A stretch of DNA of 64,000 bases from CATOSP01 sp965197545 (lineage in GTDB: Bacteria; Chloroflexota; Dehalococcoidia; Lucifugimonadales; UBA3495). Both the position numbers and the translations under genes were made by a program. The notes under the pieces were generated by a model. That model was not told the origin of the DNA and ran no database searches. It saw only the letters and a list, made by a program, of their open reading frames with translations. Below are positions 56,697 through 64,000 of the stretch, piece by piece (the stretch's first letter is position 1; every line of letters begins with the position of its first letter). The stretch lies in the NCBI GenBank assembly GCA_965197545.1, contig CBDANJ010000008.1:1922001-1986000 (forward strand), written 5' to 3'.

Positions 56697-57614
56697 ATGA
56701 GTTACAACGACTACCTGTACACCAAGCCAATTGAAGTCAGAGGCGGCATCAGGGCCGGGTCGAAACGTGGCGCCTTCGGTTCCAACTGGTGGGCCAAGCG
56801 GTGGCTACAGACCCTTGAGGAGTTCCGAATCGGAACCCGCCTCGACCGGGGCCGCTCCTACGCCCGCCGGGGACAGGTGATGTCCATCGACGTCCAGCCC
56901 GGCGGCGTAACGGCCAAGGTGCAGGGCTCCCGCAAGCGGCCATACGACGTGAGCATCGAGGTCCGGACCATCAGTCCGCCGGACTGGGAACGCCTCCAAG
57001 CTGCCATGGCGGAGCAGCCCATCATCGCCGCCAGCCTGGTGTCGGGCCGCATGCCGGACAACATTGAGGAGTGCTTCCGGGCCGTCGGCCTGTCCATGTT
57101 CCCCGACCGGCAGGACGACCTGCAGACGGACTGCTCGTGTCCCGACTGGTCCAACCCATGCAAGCACGTCGCCGCCGTGTATCTGTTGCTGGGCGAGGAG
57201 TTCGACCGGGACCCCTTCCTGATCTTCCGAATGCGGGGCATGGACCGGGAGGACCTGCTGGGCCCGGAGTTCCGCCGCTCCGCCCAGACCCTGGAGGGAC
57301 CCGCACTGCCTGCGGAGCCCCTGCCGCCGGAACCCGGGGAGTTCTGGTCCAGCCCGTTGGCGGCGCTGCGGGAAAAGGACCATTCCGGCCCGGCCATCAT
57401 ACCCGAACTGGCTGCCGCCCTGCCGCAGCAGTTGGGCCGGTTCCCATTGTGGAGGGGTAATCGTGAATTACTGCCAGGCCTGCAGGACATCTACCGCGCC
57501 GCCTCGCAACGGGCGGCCGGACTCCACATGGGGCCGGCGGGACCGCCTGACAACCCAGCACCGGAGAGCGAGGCGGAGCAGGCACGGGACACAACCGCGG
57601 CTCCCGTCCGCTAG
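56697..57614 (+). CDS. SWIM zinc-finger protein, partner of the SNF2 helicase
   Basis: 305 residues. CSCPDWSNPCKHVAAVYLLL (about 146-165) has the C-x-C-x(n)-C-x-H zinc knuckle of SWIM domains. The N-terminus, GSKRGAFGSNWWAKRWLQTL EEFRIGTRLDRGRSYARRGQ, is the usual start of bacterial SWIM proteins that accompany SNF2 helicases. SWIM domains bind DNA or proteins, so this is likely a specificity or loading factor for the helicase. The C-terminal 60 residues are Pro/Ala-rich and disordered. Intact. Confidence 0.88.
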   Translation: MSYNDYLYTKPIEVRGGIRAGSKRGAFGSNWWAKRWLQTLEEFRIGTRLDRGRSYARRGQVMSIDVQPGGVTAKVQGSRKRPYDVSIEVRTISPPDWERLQAAMAEQPIIAASLVSGRMPDNIEECFRAVGLSMFPDRQDDLQTDCSCPDWSNPCKHVAAVYLLLGEEFDRDPFLIFRMRGMDREDLLGPEFRRSAQTLEGPALPAEPLPPEPGEFWSSPLAALREKDHSGPAIIPELAAALPQQLGRFPLWRGNRELLPGLQDIYRAASQRAAGLHMGPAGPPDNPAPESEAEQARDTTAAPVR

Positions 57615-57807
57615 CACTTCAAGGACGGGTTTGAGGTGACGGTCCCGGCCTGACGATACGGCGCCCGGTGGGACGTCTCTCGAGGGAGCGGCGCGCCCGT
57701 TCGTTGAGTGGCTGTGGCTGGAGGTTGCCCAAAGGCGCTACGATCGGGCCATACGCTCCCATGCCAAGCGTCGAACCGCCCTTCGTACGTCCAGAACATC
57801 CCACCTT

Positions 57808-57828
57808 GAACCGTCGTTGTAATACTAA
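57808..57828. repeat. Solitary end of MITE family D
   Basis: GAACCGTCGTTGTAATACTAA is the inverse of the left end of the MITE at 37482 over 21 bases. No second end is seen nearby, so it is a fragment. Confidence 0.5.
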
Positions 57829-57845
57829 CGCTGCAGAACGCGAAA

Positions 57846-58325
57846 ATGGAACACGAATGCGACTTCATCGTACCGGCAGGCGATCACGAAATATATGACA
57901 CCTGCGGTCAATCCGAACCAGATTGGTTGAGAAACGAGCGAGAGTCCCGGGAACTGCAACCGCCCGACACGGACAGGAACGGCTTCGACCTCGTCAAACA
58001 GTCCCGGAGCTTGATCAACATGGACAACGGGATAGTCATCGACGGCTTCCACACCGCAACCATCAACGTGGCCAAGACCAGGGCCGAGAGAAGGCGCAGG
58101 GAGAAAGAGCGGCAGAAACAACCCTTGAAACCAGTACTCATAGGGTCACGCACGGCAGACCTGGGCAAGCCGAACCACCAAACCATCGCGTTCGACGGTC
58201 CCGCCTTCCATGGGCCGGGAGTGATGATAGTTGTGGCCCACCCCGTCAGGAAAACCGAGGAAAATCCCCAAGACCAGAGGCTGGACCCCAGGCAACTGGC
58301 CAAGGAATACCTACCAAAGGCCTAG
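57846..58325 (+). CDS. Hypothetical protein (159 aa)
   Basis: MEHECDFIVPAGDHEIYDTC GQSEPDW ... NMDNGIVIDGFHTATINVAK and a basic helix TRAERRRREKERQKQPLKPV. Soluble, charged, no recognised motif. The stop at 58323 is followed by a low-quality gap to the zinc protein remnant. Possible phage or plasmid cargo; unknown. Confidence 0.4.
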   Translation: MEHECDFIVPAGDHEIYDTCGQSEPDWLRNERESRELQPPDTDRNGFDLVKQSRSLINMDNGIVIDGFHTATINVAKTRAERRRREKERQKQPLKPVLIGSRTADLGKPNHQTIAFDGPAFHGPGVMIVVAHPVRKTEENPQDQRLDPRQLAKEYLPKA

Positions 58326-58555
58326 CCCGGTCACACGGATCACCAGACCGCACCCACCCCCGGGGCAAACCCACCGGGAACGCGCTACCATCGGGCCAGA
58401 ACGGCCGGGAGGCGCAGGCGCCGCTGAGAAGCCCGCCTGCACGGGGCCAGCGAGTACCACTGGTCCGACCGAAGGACGGAGCTGCGAAACGCCCGCGCGG
58501 GCGGGGATAACCCAATCGACGGACCGCAATCCGCTCACGCCTAGCAGGCCCCGCA

Positions 58556-58967
58556 CAAGTGGGCAGTAGGCACAACCTTTGAGTGGGAATTCGATTTCCC
58601 CATCACCACCAACCCCGCCTACGAGGCCAAGCCGGCACCTAAACGCAAGACCAGGACGTCTGCCAATCCAAAAGCAGTATCCTCTCGTGACCGTAAAACC
58701 TCGAAACCCGCGACGATCCAAACCGCAAAGCCGAAAGCATCCTCGAAGCCAAAGAGAGTCCGCCTAACCCCGGACGAACAACGGGAACGAGCTCGGGCAC
58801 GCGCCGTTGAAAATCGCCACAAGCTCAAAGAATTGAGCATCTGCAAAGATTGTCGGAAACCTGCCGCACCCGGGCAGGTCCGTTGCTGATCCTGCGCTGA
58901 TAAGCACCGCAAGTCATGGAAACCTCGTACATCCAAAGGGAAAGACCAGGACAACGTGATGAACTAA
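58556..58967 (+). pseudogene. C-terminal zinc-ribbon protein remnant with in-frame TGA
   Basis: No start codon is visible; the frame reads EWEFDFPITTNPAYEAKPAP, a Lys/Pro-rich linker, then TPDEQRERARARAVENRHKL KELSICKDCRKPAAPGQVRC. A TGA at 58887-58889 interrupts the last zinc ligand block (C-stop-SCADKHRKSW), and the frame goes on to TAA 58965-58967. The block C-x-x-C ... C-x-x-C-A-x-K-H-R is a common C-terminal zinc ribbon. The 5' end is missing. Confidence 0.5.
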
Positions 58968-59081
58968 TGCCATACCATGGTCTGCAAGCGCGGACACGGA
59001 ACACCGAGCAGGCCTCCCAGCCCCCGCACTCAGCCGTCAATGCTCTATAATCACAACGTAGCGTTGAGAGGACAACACACC

Positions 59082-59840
59082 ATGTACCCGCCCGAATATC
59101 AACACCTGCTGGACTTCCTGGACAGCAACCCCGAGTACCTGCAAGACATGCGGGCCCGGCTGCTGCTGCCCGACCTCATCGCCCTGCCGGAGCAATTCGC
59201 CCAGCTGGTGGGCCTCGTGACCGACCTCAGCGCCAGCTTACAAGCTTTTGCCGAAGCCACCGACCGCCGGCTGGATGCATTGGAAGGCCATGCCGCGGAG
59301 ACAAACCGCCGCCTCACGTCCCTGGAAACCAACCTGGCGTCCCTCCAGACGAACGTGGCGTCCCTGAACGGCAGCGACCTCGAAAACCGCGCCCGGCTGA
59401 ACATCCTGAACATCGCCATGAATGAACTCGCCCTCACGAGGGGGCGCATCCTGCTCGCCGCCAGCCGGGACACCGACCACGGGTTTCTCGAGGCCATCAA
59501 CGCGGCCGAAGAAGCCGGCCGCATCACCGAGCAGCAGGCGGACCACGTGATGGTGGCGGACATCATCATCCGAGCCCGCCGCGCCGACGACAAACGGTAC
59601 GTCCACGCCGCGTTTGAAGTCTCGCTCACCATCAGGCTGGACGACATCCGGAGAGCCCACGACAGGGCCGCCACGGTGGCGGCCGCCACCGGTGAGGCCA
59701 CCATCGCGGCCGTGGTCGGCGAGGTGATCCAGCCGCAACAACAGCGGCAGGCCGACGAGATGGACGTCAAGGTCCTGTTGCCGCCCATGCTCCGGCAGCA
59801 GACGCAGAGCGCAGACGAAACGGCGGACCCCATCTGCTGA
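59082..59840 (+). CDS. Coiled-coil protein with DUF3782-type PD-(D/E)XK nuclease domain
   Basis: ATG 59082 (MYPPEYQHLLDFLDSNPEYL). 252 residues. Residues 45-105 are heptad-like (LQAFAEATDRRLDALEGHAA, then LTSLETNLASLQTNVASLNG, itself an internal repeat). The C-terminal part, RYVHAAFEVSLTIRLDDIRR AHDRAATVAAATGEATIAAV VGEVI, is the E-V-S-x-T ... R-A-x-x-R-A ... G-x-x-x-x-x-V-V-x-G core of PD-(D/E)XK families such as DUF3782. The upstream D of the fold is not obvious. Function unknown, probably DNA-directed. Intact. Confidence 0.68.
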   Translation: MYPPEYQHLLDFLDSNPEYLQDMRARLLLPDLIALPEQFAQLVGLVTDLSASLQAFAEATDRRLDALEGHAAETNRRLTSLETNLASLQTNVASLNGSDLENRARLNILNIAMNELALTRGRILLAASRDTDHGFLEAINAAEEAGRITEQQADHVMVADIIIRARRADDKRYVHAAFEVSLTIRLDDIRRAHDRAATVAAATGEATIAAVVGEVIQPQQQRQADEMDVKVLLPPMLRQQTQSADETADPIC

Positions 59841-60013
59841 ACGCAGAGCGAACGCTCCGCTGGCGCGTCCCGAGTGTCACACCGCCCAGCTATAGCCCGC
59901 ACTTCAACGCCGCGGTTCTTGGCGCAGTTCGGCGCCTACGCTGGTGATGCAGTCGGCGCCGTACTGTAGGACCAAGGCTTCGCAGCCCGAGATCTGCGTG
60001 ATGAGAGCACCTG

Positions 60014-60402
60014 ATGGGCGTCGATAATGCCCTGTCCAGACGGACAACAGAAAGGCAGGGCCTGGGCTGGGCCCCAGGCCGAGCCAACACCGGCGACAAG
60101 ATGATGACGCTGGCGGCCTCGGCGCTGGCTAGTGGCGACTGCATTGACGACGCCGATGCGCTGCGCACTGGGGGGACGGCCCGCACCCTGGGCGGCACGG
60201 TCAAGGCGCCCTCCACCCCCCCGCTTTCGCGAGGGCAGGCTCTGGGCACGTTCCTGCGCAGCTTCCGGTGGGGCCATGTCCGCCAACTGGACCGGGTGAG
60301 CCGCGAGCTTCTGGCCCGCGCCTGGAAGGCCGGCGCCGGACCCGGCGACGGGCCCCTGACCATTGACCTGGACTCCACCATCTGCGAGACCTCCTACGTA
60401 GG
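60014..60402 (+). pseudogene. IS1380-family transposase fragment with a palindromic insert
   Basis: APGRANTGDKMMTLAASALA SGDCIDDADALRTGGTARTL GGTVKAPST, then PPLSRGQA from the insert, then LGTFLRSFRWGHVRQLDRVS and PLTIDLDSTICET, with the first catalytic Asp of IS1380. The sequence breaks off after CET at about 60398, where an IS110 fragment begins in the opposite direction. Only about 130 of some 450 residues remain. Confidence 0.75.
60218..60241. repeat. Palindromic insert P6 (24 bp) in IS1380 transposase
   Basis: CCCCCGCTTTCGCGAGGGCA then GGCT before CTG; the opposite strand again reads CAG then AGCCTGCCC. In frame, it adds PPLSRGQA between KAPST and LGTFLRSF. Confidence 0.85.
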
Positions 60403-60800
60403 CGTCGGATCTCCCCATCGGGACGGAAGGCCCCCGACAGCAGGCCGTGGTGTGCAGCTGCTGCAGCCACTGGCAGTCCAGCACGTCGGTCTTGCGACCA
60501 GGCACGTTCTTGATGCGTCTGGGGTCCACCAGCATCACCTGGAAGTCCCGCTCTTCCAACACCCCGAACAGGGGTATCCAGTACACGCCGGTGGACTCCA
60601 TGACCACGGTCTCCACACCGCACTGGGCCAACCAGTCCGCCAGACGGTACAGGTCCGCCGTGAAGGCCTCGAACTCTCGAACCGGCTGTGCGGAACGGTC
60701 GGCGAGTACCGCCACGAAATGGCTGTTGGCCCCCACGTCGATGCCCGCCGCGTCCAGATTTGCCTGGGAAAGCTCCGCGGGCAGACGCTCCCGCCTCCCT
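60403..60800 (-). pseudogene. IS110-family transposase, N-terminal fragment
   Basis: LPAELSQANLDAAGIDVGAN SHFVAVL begins the RuvC-like domain of IS110 transposases (G-I-D-V with the first catalytic Asp). VETVVMESTGVYWIPLFGVL contains the conserved M-E-S-T-G-x-Y-W, and LVDPRRIKNVPGRKTDVLDC QWLQQLH the K-T-D-x-x-D motif. The frame ends in rubbish at the junction with IS1380 at about 60403, so only the N-terminal 130 residues remain. Confidence 0.75.
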
Positions 60801-60846
60801 CAAGGGAGAAGGGACTTCTGAAGCATCTTCTCACGCCCTTTGTGCC

Positions 60847-60864
60847 GACTTTGCAATCGTCCTG
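60847..60864. repeat. Solitary ISAs1 inverted repeat end
   Basis: GACTTTGCAATCGTCCTG matches the outer end of the ISAs1 at 44664-45888. No ISAs1 gene is attached. A palindromic GTAGGGATTTCCCTAC lies just after, at 60883-60898. Confidence 0.5.
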
Positions 60865-61144
60865 ACTGTTACCCCCAAAGAGTAGGGATTTCCCTACTAT
60901 CACTTTATAATCAGATGTATATACAATCCCGTGCAGTCTCGAACCCACCACCCAGAGACAAAGCCCAGAGACAAAAGGAGGTGATGAAGTGGCGCTCTCC
61001 AGGCTACCCAGGACCCTCGAACTCATCCTCTTCCCGGTCGCCACGACCGGCTTCACTCCTCTCTGGCATATATGTACCTCCGCCGTTGATCGCTAACATC
61101 AACAAAGTGTCCCCGCCTATCACACTTTAACGGAGGTATCCCCG

Positions 61145-62429
61145 ATGTTCTCCAAGAAGCTCTTTGCAGCCATAGCTGTACTTGTCTTGCTCACCGCAGG
61201 AGTGACCTACGCCGGAGCCCAGGAAACCGGCGAGGACCTCAACATGAACAACTACTAGAACCACGACCAGCTACTCGCTGAAGTCGGCAACACTGTCACC
61301 GAGTTCGGCGGCTTCTTCCTCTCCAAGGACGCCGAGGGCGATGTCCTCAACATCTACCTCTCCGACAACGAGAACGACACGGACAAGCAGACCAACGCCC
61401 GTGACGCCATCGAAGAGAAGTTCGGGGCCAGCCCGGACGCAAGGATCAACATCATCAAAGGCGACTTCACCATCGCCCAGTTGAGCAACTGGTACTCCTC
61501 CATGCGCGACGACGTCTGGGCCAACTCCCATGTAACCGGCACAGACCTCGCAGAGCAGAATAACCGCATCGAGATCAGCCTGGACGACCTAGACCCACCA
61601 GAACGACATCCTGGCCATCCTCACCAAGCTCAACATTCCCCACGGTGCTGTCCAACTCCAGGAGAGAGGCATAGCCATCCCACAACAGCACCTCCAGGAA
61701 AGGGCGCACAACAACGGCGAAGCCATAGGCGCCTACCAGATAAAGCCTGCCAACCTCGGAGAATGCTCCATCGGCTTCATCACCCAAAGGGCCGGGACCG
61801 CAGGGCTCGTCACCGCCGGCCACTGCACCGAGGCATTCCCCTGGGACGGCGGAATAGAAAACACAACCTTCTACCAGCCGACCAACGCCAACCCGGACCA
61901 CGAGATCGGCAACGAAAACAGAGACCCCGCTTTCTCAGCAATGGCAAGCTGCCCCTCCGATCACACCTGCCGCAAGTCCGACTCGGCCTTTATCACCTTT
62001 GACGCAGGCGTCAGCTACGAGCGCGGCCACATCGCCAAACCCGCTTCCCTCGGCTCAGTAAACGTCGACACCGACAGCAACCTCAAGGTCAAATACGAAG
62101 GCGGCTCGGTATACGTCGGGAAAACCCTCCACCGCTTCGGCAGGAGCAGCGGGTACAGAACCGGCAGCGTCACCAACACCTGCGCCACTGTCTACCTTGG
62201 AAACGACCGCTCCCTCCTCTGCCAATACCTCATGGCAATCACATCACTAGGCGGCGACAGCGGCTCCCCCTACTACACGCCCGTCGGATCAACAGACAAT
62301 GTCAGACTCTACGGCATCCACATGGGAATCTGGGACGGCTCAAAAGTCGTATCCCCACTCGGAGGCATCTACTCCGACCTCGGCAGCAGCGCGACATGGA
62401 ATTCCTGCGCCTCACCCTACACCTGCTAG
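61145..62429 (+). pseudogene. Secreted trypsin-like serine protease (S1 family), stop and frameshift
   Basis: ATG 61145 starts a signal peptide (MFSKKLFAAIAVLVLLTAGV TYAGAQE, cleavage after AGA). A TAG at 61256-61258 follows NMNNY (probably a Trp codon) and the frame goes on with NHDQLLAEVGNTVTEFGGFF, a pro-domain. At about 61594 a C run adds a base; QNDILAILTKLNIPHGAVQL continues, then the protease: TAGLVTAGHC (catalytic His), KSDSAFITFDAG (Asp region) and LGGDSGSPYYTP (catalytic Ser). Cysteine pairs suggest disulfides. With the stop only 37 residues are made. Length and pro-domain fit streptogrisin-type proteases. Confidence 0.78.
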
Positions 62430-62438
62430 AATAGAACC

Positions 62439-62921
62439 ATGAAGCTCTTAACCCTCACCCTCGTCAGCCTTTGGATCACAGTCGCAGCGGCCTGCGCCGC
62501 TGCGACTCCCACTCCCTTGCCAACAAACACGCCGCCACCTACAAACACACCGGAGCCAACAGACACCCCGGAGCCACTCATCGCTTACCCAGACATTGGA
62601 TTCTCCGTAGCTGAACTCATAAGATGGCGGACAGTCCTCCGCGACATCGGGTTGGAACAACACTCCGAAGTCATCAGAATCTACACGCCCATCTCCGGGA
62701 GCTCCGGCAACATCAAGGTCATAGTCTCCAGCAAGGAGCACATCAGGCCGGTCATGGACCTAATCGAACGCGCCGACATACCTTTCAACCGCGTACAGGT
62801 CCTATCAGATAGTCCCTGGCACCGAAAACCCTACACCGACACCCTTGATACCCTCGCCCCAACCAAGTATCGAAACAACACAACCCACACGCCGTCCACT
62901 ACAGCTCCAAAACCTCCATGA
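62439..62921 (+). CDS. Lipoprotein with Thr/Pro linker
   Basis: 160 residues. Signal sequence MKLLTLTLVSLWITVAAAC ends in a lipobox (V-A-A-A-C), so Cys19 is lipidated. A linker TPTPLPTNTPPPTNTPEPTD follows, typical of Chloroflexota surface proteins. The domain YPDIGFSVAELIRWRTVLRD ... EVIRIYTPISGSSGNIKVIV is small alpha/beta and unrecognised. It starts 10 bp after the protease stop and probably shares its transcript. Confidence 0.7.
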   Translation: MKLLTLTLVSLWITVAAACAAATPTPLPTNTPPPTNTPEPTDTPEPLIAYPDIGFSVAELIRWRTVLRDIGLEQHSEVIRIYTPISGSSGNIKVIVSSKEHIRPVMDLIERADIPFNRVQVLSDSPWHRKPYTDTLDTLAPTKYRNNTTHTPSTTAPKPP

Positions 62922-62928
62922 CCCAAAG

Positions 62929-62958
62929 GGGGCGGTGCTACTCACGTAGCACCGCCCC
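62929..62958. terminator. Strong hairpin after the lipoprotein gene
   Basis: GGGGCGGTGCTAC (62929-62941) pairs perfectly with GTAGCACCGCCCC (62946-62958) over a TCAC loop, 7 bp after the stop. No U tract follows, so termination may be bidirectional or weak. Confidence 0.65.
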
Positions 62959-62997
62959 TCGCCTTGACCCCTACGATCCAGACATTTCCGCCGACCC

Positions 62998-63570
62998 TCA
63001 GTCGGCGGCTTCTTCATCCGCAGCGCCGGACAGTTCGGCCAGCTGCCGCTCCCAGGCGCTCAGGCGTGAGCCATCAGCAACCGACACCAGGTCGACGCCG
63101 TGCTCACGCAGCGTCCGCCGCAGCTCGACGAACTCAGCCGCGTTCCAGCTCAAGCGGGAGTGATTCCAGACCAGCACCGCGTTGAATTCGCGGCCTTCGG
63201 AAACCACATCGGCCATCAACCGCGACAGGGCGGTCTCGTTCAACTCAATTCCGTCGCCTTCCATGTACCGGCCGACCAACTTGTAGCCGCCATCGTCAGC
63301 GAATCGCTGGAGCGCGTTCTGCTGCTCTATCAACGCCAACGCACGCTGGAACTCCTTGGCGGAAACCCGCAGGTAAGCGACAGCTCGCTGCATCTGACCT
63401 TCCGCAGAGACTCTCAGGTAGACCAAGGTGGGCCGAGCAGGCCCAGTACCTTGCAACCCGTCCAATTTGTCGTTCACGACAAAACCTCCTTCGTTCCAAT
63501 TCACTATGCTGTATCCATCGAGAAAATTGCGAAACTCCCCGGGGCCCGGGGTCATGGCGGAATACGTCAA
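62998..63570 (-). CDS. Small serine recombinase-like protein, catalytic domain only
   Basis: The frame starts at TTG 63570 or ATG 63555; an internal ATG at 63393 (MQRAVAYLRVSAKEFQRALA) is also possible. The resolvase motif YLRVSA occurs twice, 16 residues apart (TLVYLRVSAEGQMQRAVAYL RVSA), suggesting a local duplication or a cryptic extension. VLVWNHSRLSWNAAEFVELR RTL aligns with the R-x-D-R-L-S-R helix region but has N-H-S-R, so the catalytic Arg pattern is altered. There is no C-terminal DNA-binding domain. Activity is doubtful. Confidence 0.55.
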   Translation of the reverse strand: MTYSAMTPGPGEFRNFLDGYSIVNWNEGGFVVNDKLDGLQGTGPARPTLVYLRVSAEGQMQRAVAYLRVSAKEFQRALALIEQQNALQRFADDGGYKLVGRYMEGDGIELNETALSRLMADVVSEGREFNAVLVWNHSRLSWNAAEFVELRRTLREHGVDLVSVADGSRLSAWERQLAELSGAADEEAAD

Positions 63571-63913
63571 GCCGGAGTGGAATCCGTAACTGAAGAGGGT
63601 GGGGTAGAGGGACCGTTTTGAGACCGAGTTTAGAGCAAATGGTAGGCGTTGGAAGGACCCAGGTCCCGCCAGATGGTCCGTCCGGGATTCATCCCGGGGC
63701 CTGCCGTCATTTGGTCTGAGAAAGTAGGGAATGCCCTTCTATGAACCACCGGATTTTCTTGTAGACTGTCGAACATTCTAAAACACAAGGGAGGTGATGC
63801 AGTGGGGTGTGACTGAAAGCAGTTGGGAAGGGGAGTTTACAAAGATGGTCAGGGATGGCAGTCTTCTGGGTGGATAGAAGGAGTTGGCTAGAAGTGGCCA
63901 GAGGGGAGGGGTG
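63571..63913. other. Intergenic
   Basis: About 340 bp. GGGAGGTGATGCAGTGG near 63789 could be a start site for a 25-codon frame but nothing supports a gene. A similar GGAGGTGATGAAGTGG is at 60978-60993. Confidence 0.3.
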
Positions 63914-64000
63914 ATGAAGCGAACAATGCAGGAGATCATGGAACAGGCCATTTTGGAAATGCGGGAGGCGCTGGCCCAGGAAGTGGACCAAGGCGAGACC
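63914..64000 (+). CDS. 5' end of an unidentified gene
   Basis: GGGGAGGGG precedes ATG 63914: MKRTMQEIMEQAILEMREAL AQEVDQGET runs off the window. Helical and acidic. The family cannot be told from 29 residues. Confidence 0.4.
   Translation, partial: MKRTMQEIMEQAILEMREALAQEVDQGET

Noticed and set aside
60014..60865. Single 283-codon protein
   Set aside because: It joins the IS1380 sense frame to the antisense of IS110 and is an artefact of the scar.

Overview
The window looks like a chromosomal segment of a GC-rich bacterium, most likely a Chloroflexota member (Dehalococcoidia/SAR202-like). That assignment is an inference from gene families I associate with that phylum: a liv cluster with long permeases, a Thr/Pro-linker lipoprotein, a Uma2 nuclease, and the IS701/IS66/IS630 load. 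No rRNA, tRNA or core marker gene is visible to confirm it. The two ends are ordinary GC-rich chromosome and the middle (about 12-31 kb and 37-44 kb) is lower in GC, as expected for acquired DNA.

Layout. 1-5.2 kb: a branched-chain amino acid ABC transporter (livK tail, livH, livM, livG, livF) with a RelE-type toxin-antitoxin pair lodged between livK and livH. 5.4-11.6 kb: decayed HEPN-type genes, a broken serine recombinase, then mobile DNA packed end to end (a passenger-carrying element with IS701-type ends, IS630, three kinds of MITE, an IS701). 12.2-18.4 kb: an unrecognised three-gene cluster (PLD-like protein, 705-residue helical protein, zinc protein) and a DUF5677-like membrane protein. 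19.2-31.1 kb: a defence island. A type I restriction-modification locus (hsdM ... hsdS-hsdR) is split by AbiEi/AbiEii and by a TIR / membrane protein / TIR / beta-rich protein block; a second TIR plus membrane protein pair lies just beyond hsdR. 31.2-35.3 kb: small decayed genes, an ORF-less group II intron, nested IS5 and IS701. 35.7-44 kb: Uma2 nuclease, TPR protein, a standalone HsdR-N-like nuclease, IS66, a HEPN-like protein. 44-53 kb: ISL3 and ISAs1 remnants, a coiled-coil membrane protein with an eroded GTPase, a ParB-methylase, a PLD nuclease and a PD-(D/E)XK nuclease. 53.6-57.6 kb: an intact SNF2 helicase plus SWIM protein pair. 57.8-64 kb: a coiled-coil nuclease, IS1380/IS110 wreckage, a broken secreted protease, a lipoprotein and a small recombinase.

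Two themes dominate. First, decay: at least fifteen genes carry a frameshift, an in-frame stop or an insertion, including the toxin, hsdR, both ends of the TIR set, the protease and nearly every transposase. Some lesions are single-base changes in short homopolymers and could be assembly errors. The 5-bp and 8-bp tandem duplications, nonsense codons and insertions cannot easily be. Second, a family of 23-25 bp GC-rich palindromes has inserted at CAG|G sites. All six independent sites seen lie inside transposase genes of five different IS families. This, and the TIR/membrane module found twice, are the best candidates for undescribed biology here.
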